A stretch of 64,000 nt of DNA from an uncultured Lachnospiraceae bacterium (GCA_945949085.1 CAMFDJ010000003.1:93795-157794), one strand, 5' to 3'; shown: positions 45,754-55,646, numbered from the stretch's first letter. Translations and numbers: made by a program. The notes: generated by a model from the sequence alone, not told the origin.

Positions 45754-45780
45754 TTTATAACTTTACACTTGTCTTGTCAA
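45754..45780 (-). promoter_or_regulatory. Possible promoter of the PfoR-like gene
   Basis: TTGACA (45780-45775) and TATAAA (45759-45754) on the minus strand, 15 bases apart, or TAAACT at 17 bases. Several GACAAG repeats lie around it, which could be a protein-binding site. Confidence 0.4.
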
Positions 45781-45830
45781 CTGTCTTGTCATCTTTTCTT
45801 GTCTTTTTTTCATTCCTTTTCAAGTTCGTC

Positions 45831-45859
45831 TTTACTTTTTGGCCGCACTGTGATATTCT
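45831..45859 (+). promoter_or_regulatory. Possible promoter of the cold-shock gene
   Basis: TTTACT (45831-45836), 17 bases, TATTCT (45854-45859). The ~40-base leader holds a hairpin ATGTCGC..GCGACAT (45864-45880) before the GGAGG; such leaders can act as RNA thermosensors, but that is inference. Confidence 0.4.
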
Positions 45860-45904
45860 AACGATGTCGCGGGGCGACATACATTTTATTTGGAGGTAGC
45901 CATA

Positions 45905-46105
45905 ATGAACAAAGGTACAGTTAAATGGTTCAACAACCAGAAGGGTTACGGTTTCATTTCTGATGAAGCCGGAAACGACGTTTTCGTTCACTACTCAGGA
46001 CTGAACATGGAAGGCTTTAAGTCTTTGGAAGAAGGTCAGGCTGTTGAGTATGAAGTAGTAAACGGCGAAAAAGGTCCTCAGGCAGTAAACGTAACAAAGC
46101 TTTAA
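45905..46105 (+). CDS. Cold-shock protein (CspA family)
   Basis: A 66-residue RNA/DNA chaperone. [20 protein letters not shown] contains RNP1 (KGYGFI) and VFVHYSGL contains RNP2. Acidic and Lys/Gly content match CspB/CspD. The start at 45905 follows TTGGAGGTAGCC; the five-codon extension is rejected. It is monocistronic with a strong terminator. Confidence 0.96.
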   Translation: MNKGTVKWFNNQKGYGFISDEAGNDVFVHYSGLNMEGFKSLEEGQAVEYEVVNGEKGPQAVNVTKL

Positions 46106-46189
46106 TTAATCAGTTTTTCGATGTGCCTTTTTAAAATATAAATTTACGTAATTTAGTTTTGAATGAGCAATTGTTTTAACGGATTAAAA

Positions 46190-46223
46190 AAAAGAACCGG
46201 TCATTTCTGACCGGTCTTTTTTT
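46190..46223. terminator. Bidirectional terminator
   Basis: ACCGGTCA and TGACCGGT with a TTTC loop, with A-run before and T-run after, so it can end the cold-shock and hisA transcripts. Confidence 0.9.
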
Positions 46224-46232
46224 ATGTGTCTT

Positions 46233-47009
46233 TTACAAGTTAACATAATCCAAAACTTCCTGCAATTTCATATTGCCGCCAAACAAATCCAACGCACTCC
46301 CTATCGTTACATTGATACGATTTTTCCCAAGTTCCTTTAGTTTACATAAATCCTCAAAGTTATGGACGCCGCCCGCATATGTGACCGGAAGAATATCCGC
46401 TTCTGCAAGCATTTGTACGAGCTGTTCTTCAATTCCCTGTGCCTTTCCTTCCACATCTACTGCATGGATCAGAAATTCATCACAATAAACAGATAATTCT
46501 CTCATCTCCTGCACAGTCAGCTTTGTCCTCGTCTGATTTTGCCAGCGATCAGTCATCACATAATAGCCATCTTCAAATTTTTTACAGCTCAGATCCAGGA
46601 CGATATGCTCTTTGCCGACCGCACTGACAAGTCTGTCCAGATTTTCGTAATGAATGATGCCATCCCGAAAAACAAATGATGTCACAATGACATGAGATGC
46701 ACCCTTTTTGATATAGTAGGAAGCATTTTCATCTGTCACACCTCCGCCAAGCTGCAACCCCATCGGATAAGCGGCAAGTGCATTGATCGCCTGCTCTTGT
46801 GTCTTTTCAAAATAGGCGGAACCTTCCTTATTTAATAAAATCACATGCCCGCCGCGGATCCCTTTGTCACGATACAGCCTTGCGTAATATGCCGCGTCCT
46901 GCCCGGACACAAAATTCTCTTTTGCCTCATTCTTTTCATCCGAAAGGCTGCTTCCGACAATCTGCTTGACACTTCCGTTGTGAATATCGATACACGGTCT
47001 GAACTGCAT
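46233..47009 (-). CDS. hisA: Eukaryotic-type HisA (ProFAR isomerase)
   Basis: HisA isomerises ProFAR to PRFAR in histidine synthesis with a (beta/alpha)8 fold. The sequence fits the fungal/plant HIS6 type more than the usual bacterial type: FRPCIDIHNGSVKQIVGSSL, NFVSGQDAAYYARLYRDKG, VILDLSCKK-like HIVLDLSCKKFEDGYYV, DEFLIHAVDVEGKAQGIEE and ITVGSALDLFGGN. Start 47009 (MQFRPCID) has GGAGAG upstream. No other his gene is nearby. The pattern of landmarks fits yeast HIS6 throughout. Confidence 0.85.
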   Translation of the reverse strand: MQFRPCIDIHNGSVKQIVGSSLSDEKNEAKENFVSGQDAAYYARLYRDKGIRGGHVILLNKEGSAYFEKTQEQAINALAAYPMGLQLGGGVTDENASYYIKKGASHVIVTSFVFRDGIIHYENLDRLVSAVGKEHIVLDLSCKKFEDGYYVMTDRWQNQTRTKLTVQEMRELSVYCDEFLIHAVDVEGKAQGIEEQLVQMLAEADILPVTYAGGVHNFEDLCKLKELGKNRINVTIGSALDLFGGNMKLQEVLDYVNL

Positions 47010-47203
47010 TTTTCTCTCCATCTTCTGCCCCACGCTTCCCTGCGCGGCCGCTTTCTGTATTTTTTAAAAAAATCTCTATGCATATCATGCATACAAAATT
47101 TTAACATCATGATTTTGTATAAAAAAATGTTCTTTGGTTACATTATTACATATCAGAAAATCTGATACAAGTAAATTTTAAAATCGCAAAAGGAGTGAGT
47201 ATT

Positions 47204-47674
47204 ATGAAAATGAGCAAAGCATTCTTATTCGTGCTGGTTTTTACCTTATCTGCTTTTGTACTTGTTGCATGCGGGACAAACAACGGGAACAATACAGCAG
47301 ACGAGGTTACACAAAATCCGGCAAATGGTACAACCGGTAACGGTAATACCTCTGATGTAGGCACAGGCACTGCTAACGAGAACAACACAAACATCCCGTC
47401 TGGCGATACCGCGACCGGTACAGACAATAACACAGCAGGGAATGTGGCCGATGATACCGGTTCTGCAGCAGGGGACATTGTTGACGGTATCGGAAACGGT
47501 GTTGAAGATGTGGCTGACGGTGTTGGAAACGCAGTCAGTGATGTAGCTGACGGTGTTTCTGATGCTGTGACAGACAATGGAAACAATGCCACTAACGGAA
47601 ACACAGCCAATGACAATGCAGCTACCGGAAATGCTACAAATGCCGGCAACAATGCAAGAACCATGAATCCGTAA
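47204..47674 (+). CDS. Low-complexity lipoprotein, Asn/Gly/Thr/Ala/Asp-rich
   Basis: The signal peptide ends at the lipobox LVAC, followed by GTNNGNNTADEV. The rest is Asn/Gly/Thr/Asp repeats, with a DIVDGIGNGVEDVADGVGNA segment that repeats an 11-residue pattern (VADGV). No domain is recognisable. It is a surface spacer or matrix-type protein by composition only. The start at 47204 follows AAAAGGAG. It ends in its own terminator. Confidence 0.65.
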   Translation: MKMSKAFLFVLVFTLSAFVLVACGTNNGNNTADEVTQNPANGTTGNGNTSDVGTGTANENNTNIPSGDTATGTDNNTAGNVADDTGSAAGDIVDGIGNGVEDVADGVGNAVSDVADGVSDAVTDNGNNATNGNTANDNAATGNATNAGNNARTMNP

Positions 47675-47677
47675 TAA

Positions 47678-47720
47678 AAAAACAGGGGAAGAAACTTTCT
47701 GTTCCTTCCCTGTTTTTTAT
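47678..47720 (+). terminator. Terminator after the low-complexity lipoprotein gene
   Basis: AACAGGGGAAGAA and TTCCTTCCCTGTT form an imperfect stem, followed by TTTTTT. Confidence 0.75.
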
Positions 47721-47761
47721 GATTTTGATTTTATGATTGTGATATCCTCTCAGCTGTCTTC

Positions 47762-49726
47762 TCACTGGTAGACGCTCTTCTCCACAAGAGTACCCTCTCG
47801 GTATGCCTCCAAAAGCTCTTCTAACTGATAGATGCTTTCCTTGATTTCTAGACCGATATCCGTATCTGCAATGCACTGTCTGCGATAATTGGTCTCCACA
47901 ATGATAGAGTCCGAAAAGATATCTGATTCATTGCGCACTGCAGCGTCTGTGGATTCAAATGGCTCATGACTGACAAGGCGCATTCCATAAGAGTTGACCA
48001 CCAGTGTATAACCTGCAATGCCTGTCTTATGTTGATAGGCTTTTGAAAATCCACCGTCAATGACAAGCAGCTTTCCATTACATTTGATCGGCGATTCTCC
48101 CTTTTTACGCTCCACAGGCACATGCCCGTTCACAATATGGGATTTTGAGGCATCCAGACCAAATTCTTCCAATATTTTGTCTACAATGCGTTCTTCGTCA
48201 TACAACCTGTAATATGCATTTTTCTTTTCGACATGTGTCTCTTTATCTTCCACAAAATACCGCTCAAAGGTGGTCATCTTGTCCTTGCCGAACACCGGGG
48301 AATTCGGGCCTGTCCAGATATACCAGAGAATATCCTCTCCCCTGGCCTTATCCCCTGAATCCCTGGTTGCATAATACCCTTTTCTGGCATAGTTATCCAG
48401 AATATCATAAAGCGCTTTTCCCTGATATTCTTTACCGTAGACATTGACTTTTAAGAAATTACCGTCTTCATCCATCGGCACACAGCCATGGTATAAAAGG
48501 TTGGAATTATATACCTTGTACAGTCCGCCCTTGGAAAAGAGGAAGGACACATCCTTCTGCAGCTTGTCACATCGCACAAAAGCCTGTCTAAGGCGCTCCA
48601 TGACTTCTACTTCCTCAGCGGTCAGTTCATAGGGGTGGTTCGGATCAACTGTCGGAAAATCCGTATCTCGCATCGCATATTCTTTGCCCTCAATCGTGAC
48701 GGTCTTTTTCTCATAATCAATCTTATCAAGAAGAAGTCTGTCATCCATCCGGAATTCCGGATGCCGTTTTATAATCTGTCCCTCCAGCTTAAACTGCATG
48801 ATGGCAATTGCCTTATGCATCTTCATATCCATACCAAGATCCTTGGTATTATAGTCGGTATTATATTTGATGGAAAATACGCTGCAGTCTGTATCTGCGT
48901 ACTTTTCCAGCGCAAAAGTGGCCAGAGGAATCAGGTTGATACCATAGCCTTCCTCGAGTGTATCTAAATTGCCGTATCTGGCCGACATGCGAATGACATT
49001 TGCAATGCAGGCAAGAGAGCCTGCTGCCGCTCCCATCCAGACAATGTCATGATTGCCCCACTGCACATCCACACTATGATAATGACGCAGCGTGTCCAGA
49101 ATGATATGCGGTCCGGGTCCTCTGTCATAGATATCTCCGACAATGTGCAGATGATCAATAACCAGACGCTGGATCAGATTGGACAGCGCGACAATGAATT
49201 CCGGTGCTCTGCCGATCCTGATGATTGTGTGGACAATCTCATTGTAATAGCCTTCCTTATCCTGCACTTCTGCCTTTTCGGTAATCAGTTCTTCAATAAT
49301 ATAGGCAAAATCCTTCGGCAGAGCTTTGCGCACCTTAGAGCGCGTATACTTCGAAGAAACTCGCTTTGTGATCTGCACGAGACGGTATAGGGTAATCTTG
49401 TACCAATCCTCGATATTATCCTCCTGCTGCATCACGATCTCCAGCTTTTCCTTCGGATAATAAATCAGCGTTGCCAGGCTCTTTTTATCCTTGTTACTGA
49501 GCGTATTGCCAAACTCCTCATCAATCTTTCGTCTGACAGACCCGGAGCCGTTTTTCAGCACATGATTAAACTGTTCATATTCCCCGTGAATATCTGTCAT
49601 AAAGTGCTCAGTTCCCTTTGGCAGGTTCAGAATCGCCTGCAGGTTGATGATTTCTGTACTGGCAGCCGCAATGTTAGGATACTGCTTTGACAGCGACCGC
49701 AGGTATTTCAGTTCCAATTCATCCAT
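47762..49726 (-). CDS. fbp: Fructose-1,6-bisphosphatase, class III
   Basis: Gluconeogenic phosphatase of the YydE/Fbp-III type, with a metallophosphoesterase fold. Motifs are [56 protein letters not shown] and [17 protein letters not shown], in the order of the family. At 654 residues it is full length. Monocistronic, with no regulation seen in the ~200 bases upstream. Confidence 0.96.
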   Translation of the reverse strand: MDELELKYLRSLSKQYPNIAAASTEIINLQAILNLPKGTEHFMTDIHGEYEQFNHVLKNGSGSVRRKIDEEFGNTLSNKDKKSLATLIYYPKEKLEIVMQQEDNIEDWYKITLYRLVQITKRVSSKYTRSKVRKALPKDFAYIIEELITEKAEVQDKEGYYNEIVHTIIRIGRAPEFIVALSNLIQRLVIDHLHIVGDIYDRGPGPHIILDTLRHYHSVDVQWGNHDIVWMGAAAGSLACIANVIRMSARYGNLDTLEEGYGINLIPLATFALEKYADTDCSVFSIKYNTDYNTKDLGMDMKMHKAIAIMQFKLEGQIIKRHPEFRMDDRLLLDKIDYEKKTVTIEGKEYAMRDTDFPTVDPNHPYELTAEEVEVMERLRQAFVRCDKLQKDVSFLFSKGGLYKVYNSNLLYHGCVPMDEDGNFLKVNVYGKEYQGKALYDILDNYARKGYYATRDSGDKARGEDILWYIWTGPNSPVFGKDKMTTFERYFVEDKETHVEKKNAYYRLYDEERIVDKILEEFGLDASKSHIVNGHVPVERKKGESPIKCNGKLLVIDGGFSKAYQHKTGIAGYTLVVNSYGMRLVSHEPFESTDAAVRNESDIFSDSIIVETNYRRQCIADTDIGLEIKESIYQLEELLEAYREGTLVEKSVYQ

Positions 49727-49835
49727 CTGTTTTCCCCCATTTTTTCCTTATAGGCGTTTGCGGAAGATTGTACTATCCACTCCGTAAAATAGATTGTTTC
49801 GCCAAAAAATTCTGTTTCTCTATGAAAGAAAGAGC

Positions 49836-49866
49836 AGGATAGAATCCGCCGGGCAGACCCTATCCT
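49836..49866 (-). terminator. Possible weak terminator of the dapA-dapB operon
   Basis: AGGATAG and CTATCCT form a seven-pair stem with a long loop, followed by GCTCTTTC. It lies about 65 bases past the dapB stop. Confidence 0.4.
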
Positions 49867-49930
49867 CTATAAATGCGCAAATCATTGATTCTAAATTATA
49901 TTATGATGTGAATATCAAACGAAAACCATA

Positions 49931-50698
49931 CTACTCGCTCTGCGCTGCTATCACATCACTCATATCATACATACCTGCCGGTTTGCCGGCAAGAAACTTC
50001 GCTGCCTGCACGGCACCCTTTCCAAATACCGCCTTGGAATATGCTCTGTGGGAAAAGGTGATCACTTCATCCTCACCTGCAAAGATCACATCGTGATCGC
50101 CTACGATCGTACCGCCGCGCACTGCCGAAATGCCGATCTCTTTCTTCGGCCTTACGATGGAACGGTCACTTCTGTCGTAGACATATTCGTACTTTTCTTC
50201 CAAAGCTTCACTTATGGAATCAGCAAGTGCAAGAGCTGTGCCACTCGGTGCGTCTTTCTTCAGGTTGTGATGTTTCTCCACAATTTCAATATCGTAACCG
50301 GCCTGTGCAAGAACAGCTGTTGCATCTTTCAGCAGTTTCTGCAACAGATTGATGCCAAGCGACATATTGGCTGATTTTAAGATTGCAACCTTCCCCGATG
50401 CCTCTGTGATCTTTGTGACCTGTTCCTGCGAAAGTCCTGTTGAGCAAAGCACTGCAGGGATCTGTTTTTCCGTGCTGTAGGCAAGCACTGCCTCTGTACA
50501 TACAGCAGATGAAAAATCAATGATGACATCTGCATCCACGTCACATTCTGCTATGTTTTTGAATACCGGATAGTTGTTCTGAATATGATCGGACACATCA
50601 ACTCCGGCAACAATCTCTACAGTTTCCTCTTCCTCTATCAGTCTGGTGATGGTCTGCCCCATTTTTCCGTTGCAGCCATGCATAATTACTCTTGTCAT
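49931..50698 (-). CDS. dapB: 4-hydroxy-tetrahydrodipicolinate reductase
   Basis: Second enzyme of the diaminopimelate/lysine branch. The Rossmann start IMHGCNGKMGQTITRLIEE, the DVIIDFSSA strand and the catalytic VEKHHNLKKDAPSGTALALA (His pair and Lys) are all clear. Start 50698 (MTRVIMHG) follows GGAGATTG. The longer frame is rejected. It follows dapA closely and shares its riboswitch-controlled transcript. Confidence 0.95.
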   Translation of the reverse strand: MTRVIMHGCNGKMGQTITRLIEEEETVEIVAGVDVSDHIQNNYPVFKNIAECDVDADVIIDFSSAVCTEAVLAYSTEKQIPAVLCSTGLSQEQVTKITEASGKVAILKSANMSLGINLLQKLLKDATAVLAQAGYDIEIVEKHHNLKKDAPSGTALALADSISEALEEKYEYVYDRSDRSIVRPKKEIGISAVRGGTIVGDHDVIFAGEDEVITFSHRAYSKAVFGKGAVQAAKFLAGKPAGMYDMSDVIAAQSE

Positions 50699-50758
50699 GT
50701 CAATCTCCATTCCGCCGCCCTGGACGCGGCACAAATCGTAATGAAAGTCAGCCGCGTC

Positions 50759-51646
50759 TTATAAAATGCCAAAGTCTTTCATGGCTTTTTCCAGTTTTGC
50801 AGCATTCTGCGGCTCCATCTCAGTAAGCGGTCTTCTCATCGGACCTGCCTCAAGTCCCATCAGATTCATTGCTTTCTTGACCGGAATCGGATTGACCTCA
50901 CAGAACAGACCGTCAATCACCGGAATGGCATCCAGCTGGATCTTACGGCTTCCCTCTACATCCCCGGCAAAGAATTTTGCACACATATCATGGGTCTGTC
51001 TCGGTGCAATGTTGGAAAGAACGGAGATAACACCCTTTCCACCCAGTGACAGAATCGGTACTACCTGATCATCATTTCCACTGTAAACATCCACGCAGCC
51101 ATCCGCCATGGAAAGCAGCTTTGCAACTCCGGAAAGATTTCCGGTTGCATCCTTCACACCGACAATGTTGGGTACGTTTTTGCAAAGATCGATCACAGTC
51201 TGTGGCTGAATCAAAACACCACCTGTTCTGCCCGGAATATTGTACAGAATGATTGGCACCTTTACACTGTTTGCAATGATTTCGTAATGTTCATAAAGAC
51301 CTTTCTGTGTACATTTGTTGTAATATGGTGTTACCAGAAGCAGACCGTCAACTCCTGCTTTTTCCGCTTCCTGCGAGAGATAAACAGCCGTCTCGGTGCA
51401 ATTAGAGCCTGTACCTGCAATAACAGGAATTCTCTTATTCACTACCTCCACACAATAACGGATCACATCAAGGTGCTCCTCGTGTGTCAGAGTAGATGCC
51501 TCTCCTGTGGTACCGCATACGATAATGGCATCTGTACCGCCTGCAATCTGCAGCTCGATCTGTTTTTTGAAAGCCTCGTAATTAACACTTCCGTCCTCAT
51601 GAAATGGTGTGACGATTGCCACGCCTGCTCCTGTGAAAATTGACAT
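50759..51646 (-). CDS. dapA: 4-hydroxy-tetrahydrodipicolinate synthase
   Basis: First committed enzyme of lysine/DAP synthesis; it condenses pyruvate with aspartate semialdehyde. IFTGAGVAIVTPFHEDGSVN, IIVCGTTGEASTLTHEEHL, VPIILYNIPGRTGG and IVGVKDATGNLSGVAKLL (Schiff-base Lys in GVKDA) are typical. At 295 residues it is the normal size. AAGGAGGA before the ATG. Controlled by a lysine riboswitch and terminator upstream (51823-52024). Confidence 0.96.
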   Translation of the reverse strand: MSIFTGAGVAIVTPFHEDGSVNYEAFKKQIELQIAGGTDAIIVCGTTGEASTLTHEEHLDVIRYCVEVVNKRIPVIAGTGSNCTETAVYLSQEAEKAGVDGLLLVTPYYNKCTQKGLYEHYEIIANSVKVPIILYNIPGRTGGVLIQPQTVIDLCKNVPNIVGVKDATGNLSGVAKLLSMADGCVDVYSGNDDQVVPILSLGGKGVISVLSNIAPRQTHDMCAKFFAGDVEGSRKIQLDAIPVIDGLFCEVNPIPVKKAMNLMGLEAGPMRRPLTEMEPQNAAKLEKAMKDFGIL

Positions 51647-51709
51647 ATGAAATCCTCCTTCATTTCTGTGGGAATTGCTTCGTTTCCATATCAGTTTCCT
51701 GCCGCAATC

Positions 51710-51824
51710 GTATTTCCGCCTGCTTCGCAGCCGCCGCGCTTCGCGCTCTTCGAAATACTCATTGTATGTCCGGGTGAAAATGAATACTCGCTTCGCTCGT
51801 GCTCATTTTCCTTCCGGACATACA
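51710..51824. repeat. GCGAAGC-hairpin repeat, copy B, in the dapA leader
   Basis: Two adjacent hairpins. GTATTTC..GAAATAC (51709-51758) encloses the mini-hairpins GCGCGAAGCGC and CTGCGAAGCAG (minus strand). TGTATGTCCGG and CCGGACATACA (51763-51824) enclose GAAAATGA..TCATTTTC and GAGCGAAGCGAG. The block 51784-51815 repeats 11147-11178 with two changes. It lies between the riboswitch terminator and the dapA start, so it is transcribed only on readthrough. Confidence 0.7.
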
Positions 51825-51849
51825 AAAAGTCGGCAGGAAAGCCGACTTT
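51823..51849 (-). terminator. Terminator stem of the lysine riboswitch
   Basis: AAAGTCGGC and GCCGACTTT with loop TTTCCT, followed by TTTTTG on the minus strand. It sits directly 3' of the aptamer, so lysine binding is expected to favour this stem and stop transcription before dapA. Confidence 0.9.
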
Positions 51850-51861
51850 ACATTCATCTGC

Positions 51862-52024
51862 GATAGCTCCCCATCATGTTCTGATGACAGTCATACAGCT
51901 GTTTGCTGCATGCCCAAGAAAAAATATGCAGGATACTTTTCCTTTCGGCATCGTTTCCTTTCACTTCCGTTCTCATGCACCTGCTGCATCCCGAAAGCTA
52001 CTGATAAAAAATGCGACCTCTATC
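51862..52024 (-). promoter_or_regulatory. Lysine riboswitch (L-box) of the dapA-dapB operon
   Basis: The minus-strand RNA begins GATAGAGGTCGCA (52024-52012), then ATCAGTAGC. It has GTGAAAGGAAACGATGCCGA and CTTGGGCATGCAGC in the middle. The 3' part is GACTGTCATC..GATGGGGAGCTATC (ending at 51862). GATAG at the 5' end pairs with CTATC at the 3' end as P1. These match the conserved L-box elements (AGAGG, AGTA, GCCGA, GACTGTCA, GGAGCTATC) in correct order and spacing over 163 bases. It regulates the two lysine-pathway genes encoded next. Confidence 0.92.
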
Positions 52025-52069
52025 ATAAAATTATAGTGTTTGTCAGGGTTTCACCCCGAACTTAGATAT

Positions 52070-52098
52070 AGTATAATACGGCTGTCACCGTCTGTCAA
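52070..52098 (-). promoter_or_regulatory. Sigma-A promoter of the lysine riboswitch-dapA-dapB transcript
   Basis: TTGACA (52098-52093), 17 bases, TATACT (52075-52070) on the minus strand: near-perfect consensus. The transcript would start near 52062, about 40 bases before the aptamer. Confidence 0.85.
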
Positions 52099-52132
52099 CA
52101 AATCCTGACATATTTCACTTCATTTGCCATAC

Positions 52133-52630
52133 TTAGAATACCTTAAAATTCAAAGTCTCAATTTTGGACACCTCGTCTGCCAAAACGCAAACCTCATCGC
52201 TTAATGAGATACCCGTCATGATGATTGTGGAATCCTCCGTCTTGGCACTCAGAATATTTTTCAGTTCCTCCACAGTAATGATTCCCTGATCCACCAGACC
52301 AAGCACCTCATCCAGTATCAAAAGATCACACTCACCTGTGCTGAGCACCTTTTTGGCAAAGCCAAGTCCGTTTAAGATGTTCATCTTTTCTTCTTTCTTT
52401 GCGTTTTCATCCAGTTTTTCATAATCCTCCGTCGCTTTTTCAAAGCGGAAGAATTTGATCTCCGGCTCCAGACGCTTCATATATTCCGCATTTAAAAATG
52501 TCTTGGCCTTCAGAAACTGCACGATCACAACCGTCTGTCCTTCACTTGCCGCATAGAGTGCTTCACCGATGGCAGCCGGCGTCTTGCCGTGTCCGTCTCC
52601 TGTAAAAATCTGTATTTTTCCCTGTCCCAT
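52133..52630 (-). CDS. cobO: Cob(I)yrinic acid a,c-diamide adenosyltransferase (CobO/BtuR family)
   Basis: Transfers an adenosyl group from ATP to cob(I)alamin precursors. P-loop IFTGDGHGKTPAAIGEALYA (H and P replace the usual K and T), VVIVQFLKAKTF, then Walker B-like DLLILDEVLGLVDQGII and a final LADEVSKIETLNF. At 165 residues it is close to the usual 170-200. No other cobalamin gene is adjacent. Confidence 0.88.
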   Translation of the reverse strand: MGQGKIQIFTGDGHGKTPAAIGEALYAASEGQTVVIVQFLKAKTFLNAEYMKRLEPEIKFFRFEKATEDYEKLDENAKKEEKMNILNGLGFAKKVLSTGECDLLILDEVLGLVDQGIITVEELKNILSAKTEDSTIIMTGISLSDEVCVLADEVSKIETLNFKVF

Positions 52631-52695
52631 ATGGCACCTCTGTCATAGAATCGTATCAATTCGGTTTTCTCATACTGATTTTTGATTTACAGCCT

Positions 52696-52724
52696 ACTAT
52701 ATCACATTTATTTCTGACTTGCAA
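52696..52724 (-). promoter_or_regulatory. Sigma-A promoter of the adenosyltransferase gene
   Basis: TTGCAA (52724-52719), 17 bases, TATAGT (52701-52696) on the minus strand. Confidence 0.55.
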
Positions 52725-52782
52725 ATCGTCTGTGAGAGCAGACTAGCTGCAAAACATACTGTCAAATTATTCACGAAACTTT

Positions 52783-53427
52783 TTACATCACCTCACCGAG
52801 GGGATCTGCCACCTCCATCTTGCTGACGCTTACTTCGTATGCAATTCTTTTTTCCGTCTCCTCCTCAGAGATTTTCTTCATATATTCCCTGCTCTGGATC
52901 CTGCCCCAGATTCTGCATCTGTCTCCCACCTGAAAGCCTGCTGCAAATCTGGCATTGCGCCCCCAGCTGATACAGGGAATATAATCACTTTTGCCGTACG
53001 GTCTGTTGACGGCAAGCAGAATATCTGCTATTTCCCTTCCCAGAGGCGTTTTTCTGTAGATCGGTTCCTTACAGATATAACCATCCAAAAAGATATAATT
53101 TGTCTTTTCATTCTCCTCCAATGTGTCTATGAATGTGAGTTCTCTGACAAAAACGGAAAGAATCAGTTTGTTTTTGTGTTCCTCATGTCTGTTATAAGAC
53201 CTGAATTGACCGCTTACCATAATCAGCTGACCGCGCAGATCCTGCGTTACATCAAGAAGTCTCTCAGAGACCATCAGCGGAATCAGATCCGCACTGTCAG
53301 AGAGACGCGGTACCAGGATATCTACCATATAAAATCCTTCTCCGAAGATTTCATGACTGTACACAAACTCTCCTACCACTTCTCCCATCATTGTTACCTG
53401 GTTGTTTTCCATTACTTTTTCCATCAT
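52783..53427 (-). CDS. Single-stranded DNA-binding-like protein with OB folds
   Basis: 214 residues with two OB-fold-like halves. The C-terminal half resembles SSB/PriB: YIFLDGYICKEPIYRKTPLG, then ILLAVNRPYGKSDYIPCISW, GDRCRIWGRIQSREYMKK. The N-terminal half (QVTMMGEVVGEFVYSHE) is less clear. It lacks the acidic C-terminal tip of true SSB. Three possible ATG starts lie close together after GAAGGGAG. It is probably a specialised or primosomal accessory SSB; the role is unknown. Confidence 0.8.
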   Translation of the reverse strand: MMEKVMENNQVTMMGEVVGEFVYSHEIFGEGFYMVDILVPRLSDSADLIPLMVSERLLDVTQDLRGQLIMVSGQFRSYNRHEEHKNKLILSVFVRELTFIDTLEENEKTNYIFLDGYICKEPIYRKTPLGREIADILLAVNRPYGKSDYIPCISWGRNARFAAGFQVGDRCRIWGRIQSREYMKKISEEETEKRIAYEVSVSKMEVADPLGEVM

Positions 53428-53679
53428 TTCTGTTCTCCCTTCTTTTTACACAAGAATTTTTTCCTTCATGACAGGGTATCTTTTTTCCTTACTCTCTTGT
53501 CATGTTATATATATGTATGTGCTGTTTTCCAAAATATACCGGAAACATATCGACCATTCCCTTTCTAAACTGACATTTCATCGCAAAAATAAGCGAAATG
53601 ATTGCTTTTCTGGCAAAATGTGATAGACTGTAAGAGTTTGAAACTGGGTAAACTATCTGATCATATGAGGAGAATACTT

Positions 53680-55512
53680 ATGAAAACAACCAGAGAAGAT
53701 ATTAGAAATGTCGCAATTATCGCCCATGTCGACCATGGTAAGACCACGCTGGTAGACGAGTTGCTCAAGCAGAGTGGCGTATTCCGTGCCGGGCAGGAGG
53801 TTGCCGAACGCGTCATGGATTCCAATGATATCGAAAGAGAACGTGGCATCACTATTCTTTCCAAAAATACGGCAGTTACTTACAAAGGCACAAAAATCAA
53901 TATCATCGATACCCCCGGTCATGCTGATTTTGGCGGTGAGGTAGAGCGTGTTCTAAAAATGGTGAATGGCGTTGTACTTGTCGTGGATGCCTTTGAAGGC
54001 GCCATGCCGCAGACAAAATTTGTACTGCGCAAAGCATTAGAGCTTAAGCTTCCCGTTATTGTCTGCGTCAATAAGATTGACAGACCGGAAGCCAGACCTG
54101 CCGAGGTTGTGGATGAAGTGCTTGAACTGTTCATCGACCTTGAAGCCGATGAGGAGCAGCTTGACTGCCCGTTCGTCTTCGCCTCTGCCAAAGCCGGAAC
54201 CGCCTCTTTAAACATGGATGAGCCGGGCAATGATATGGCACCTCTCTTTGAGACGATTCTTGACTATATTCCTGCTCCGACAGGCGATCCTGATGCAGGC
54301 ACGCAGGTCCTGATCAGTACGATCGACTATAATGAATATGTCGGTCGTATCGGTGTCGGCAAAGTAGACAACGGTATCATCAAAGTCAATCAGGATGTTG
54401 TCATTGTGAACCATCACGAACCGGACAAGCAGAAAAAAGTCAAAGTATCCAAACTGTATGAATTTGACGGATTAAATAAAGTGGAGGTCAAAGAAGCAGG
54501 CATCGGTTCTATCGTTGCCATTTCCGGTATCGCAGATATCCACATCGGCGATACGCTCTGCAGCCCGGATCATCCGGAGCCTATTCCATTCCAAAAGATC
54601 TCAGAACCGACGATTGCGATGCATTTTATCGTCAATGACTCTCCGCTCGCAGGTCAGGAAGGAAAATATGTGACGAGCCGTCATTTGCGTGACCGCCTGT
54701 TCCGCGAACTGAATACAGACGTATCACTTCGCGTGGAAGAGACCGAGACCACCGAGGCATTCAAAGTATCCGGTCGCGGCGAGTTGCATCTGTCCGTTCT
54801 GATAGAAAATATGCGCCGCGAGGGCTACGAATTTGCAGTCTCCAAAGCAGAGGTTCTTTATAAGACAGATGAAAACGGCAAAAAGCTGGAGCCGATGGAA
54901 ATCGCTTACGTAGATGTGCCGGAAGAATTCTCCGGTGCTGTCATTCAGAAGCTTTCTTCCCGAAAGGGCGAACTGCAGAGCATGGGCTCGGCCAGCGGCG
55001 GTTATACCAGACTCGAATTTTCCATTCCTTCCCGCGGACTGATCGGTTATCGCGGCGAATTCATGACGGATACCAAAGGAAACGGTATCATTAACACCAT
55101 TTATGATGGTTATGGTCCTTACAAAGGAGATATGGCTTACCGCAGTCAGGGATCCCTGATCTCCTTTGAAACAGGGGAAGCCATCACCTATGGTCTGTAC
55201 AATGCACAGGAGCGCGGCACGTTGTTCATCGGTCCCGGTGAAAAGGTATATGCCGGTATGGTCATCGGTGAGACCGGTAAGACAGAAGACATTGAGATCA
55301 ATGTCTGCAAGAAAAAACAGCTCACCAACACGCGTGCCTCCGGATCGGACGAAGCACTTCGCCTCTCTCCGCCAAAGATTCTTTCCCTGGAACAGGCATT
55401 GGAATTCATAGACACAGACGAGCTTCTTGAGGTTACACCGGAAAGCCTGCGCATCCGTAAAAAGATTCTCGATCCTACGCTGCGCAAGCGTGCCGGATTC
55501 AAGAAGGAATAG
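53680..55512 (+). CDS. typA: Translational GTPase TypA/BipA
   Basis: Ribosome-associated GTPase needed for stress and cold growth. G1 [19 protein letters not shown]2 [13 protein letters not shown]3 [15 protein letters not shown]4 [11 protein letters not shown]. The EF-G-like domains III-V and the BipA-specific C-terminal domain, ending [11 protein letters not shown], follow. The start at 53680 ([10 protein letters not shown]) follows GAGGAGAAT; the longer frame is upstream noise. Length is 610 residues, normal for the family. Ends in a terminator at 55533-55576. Confidence 0.97.
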   Translation: MKTTREDIRNVAIIAHVDHGKTTLVDELLKQSGVFRAGQEVAERVMDSNDIERERGITILSKNTAVTYKGTKINIIDTPGHADFGGEVERVLKMVNGVVLVVDAFEGAMPQTKFVLRKALELKLPVIVCVNKIDRPEARPAEVVDEVLELFIDLEADEEQLDCPFVFASAKAGTASLNMDEPGNDMAPLFETILDYIPAPTGDPDAGTQVLISTIDYNEYVGRIGVGKVDNGIIKVNQDVVIVNHHEPDKQKKVKVSKLYEFDGLNKVEVKEAGIGSIVAISGIADIHIGDTLCSPDHPEPIPFQKISEPTIAMHFIVNDSPLAGQEGKYVTSRHLRDRLFRELNTDVSLRVEETETTEAFKVSGRGELHLSVLIENMRREGYEFAVSKAEVLYKTDENGKKLEPMEIAYVDVPEEFSGAVIQKLSSRKGELQSMGSASGGYTRLEFSIPSRGLIGYRGEFMTDTKGNGIINTIYDGYGPYKGDMAYRSQGSLISFETGEAITYGLYNAQERGTLFIGPGEKVYAGMVIGETGKTEDIEINVCKKKQLTNTRASGSDEALRLSPPKILSLEQALEFIDTDELLEVTPESLRIRKKILDPTLRKRAGFKKE

Positions 55513-55532
55513 TTATGTAAACTGATGATTTT

Positions 55533-55576
55533 AAAAAAGTACATGGTTTTATCAGAAACCATGTACTTTCTCTTTT
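55533..55576. terminator. Terminator between typA and the YigZ gene
   Basis: AAAGTACATGGTTT and AAACCATGTACTTT with a TATCAG loop, followed by CTCTTTTG on the plus strand. It serves convergent genes. Confidence 0.85.
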
Positions 55577-55646
55577 GTCTTTCTGTTTTATGTCAACTTG
55601 TTTGATTTGTGAGATCACTTCATATAAAAGAAGCCGATGTGAAGCT

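Noticed and set aside
47041..47140. ATGCAT-type palindromes before hisA as an operator
   Set aside because: Too short and A+T-rich for a confident call; no known family motif.
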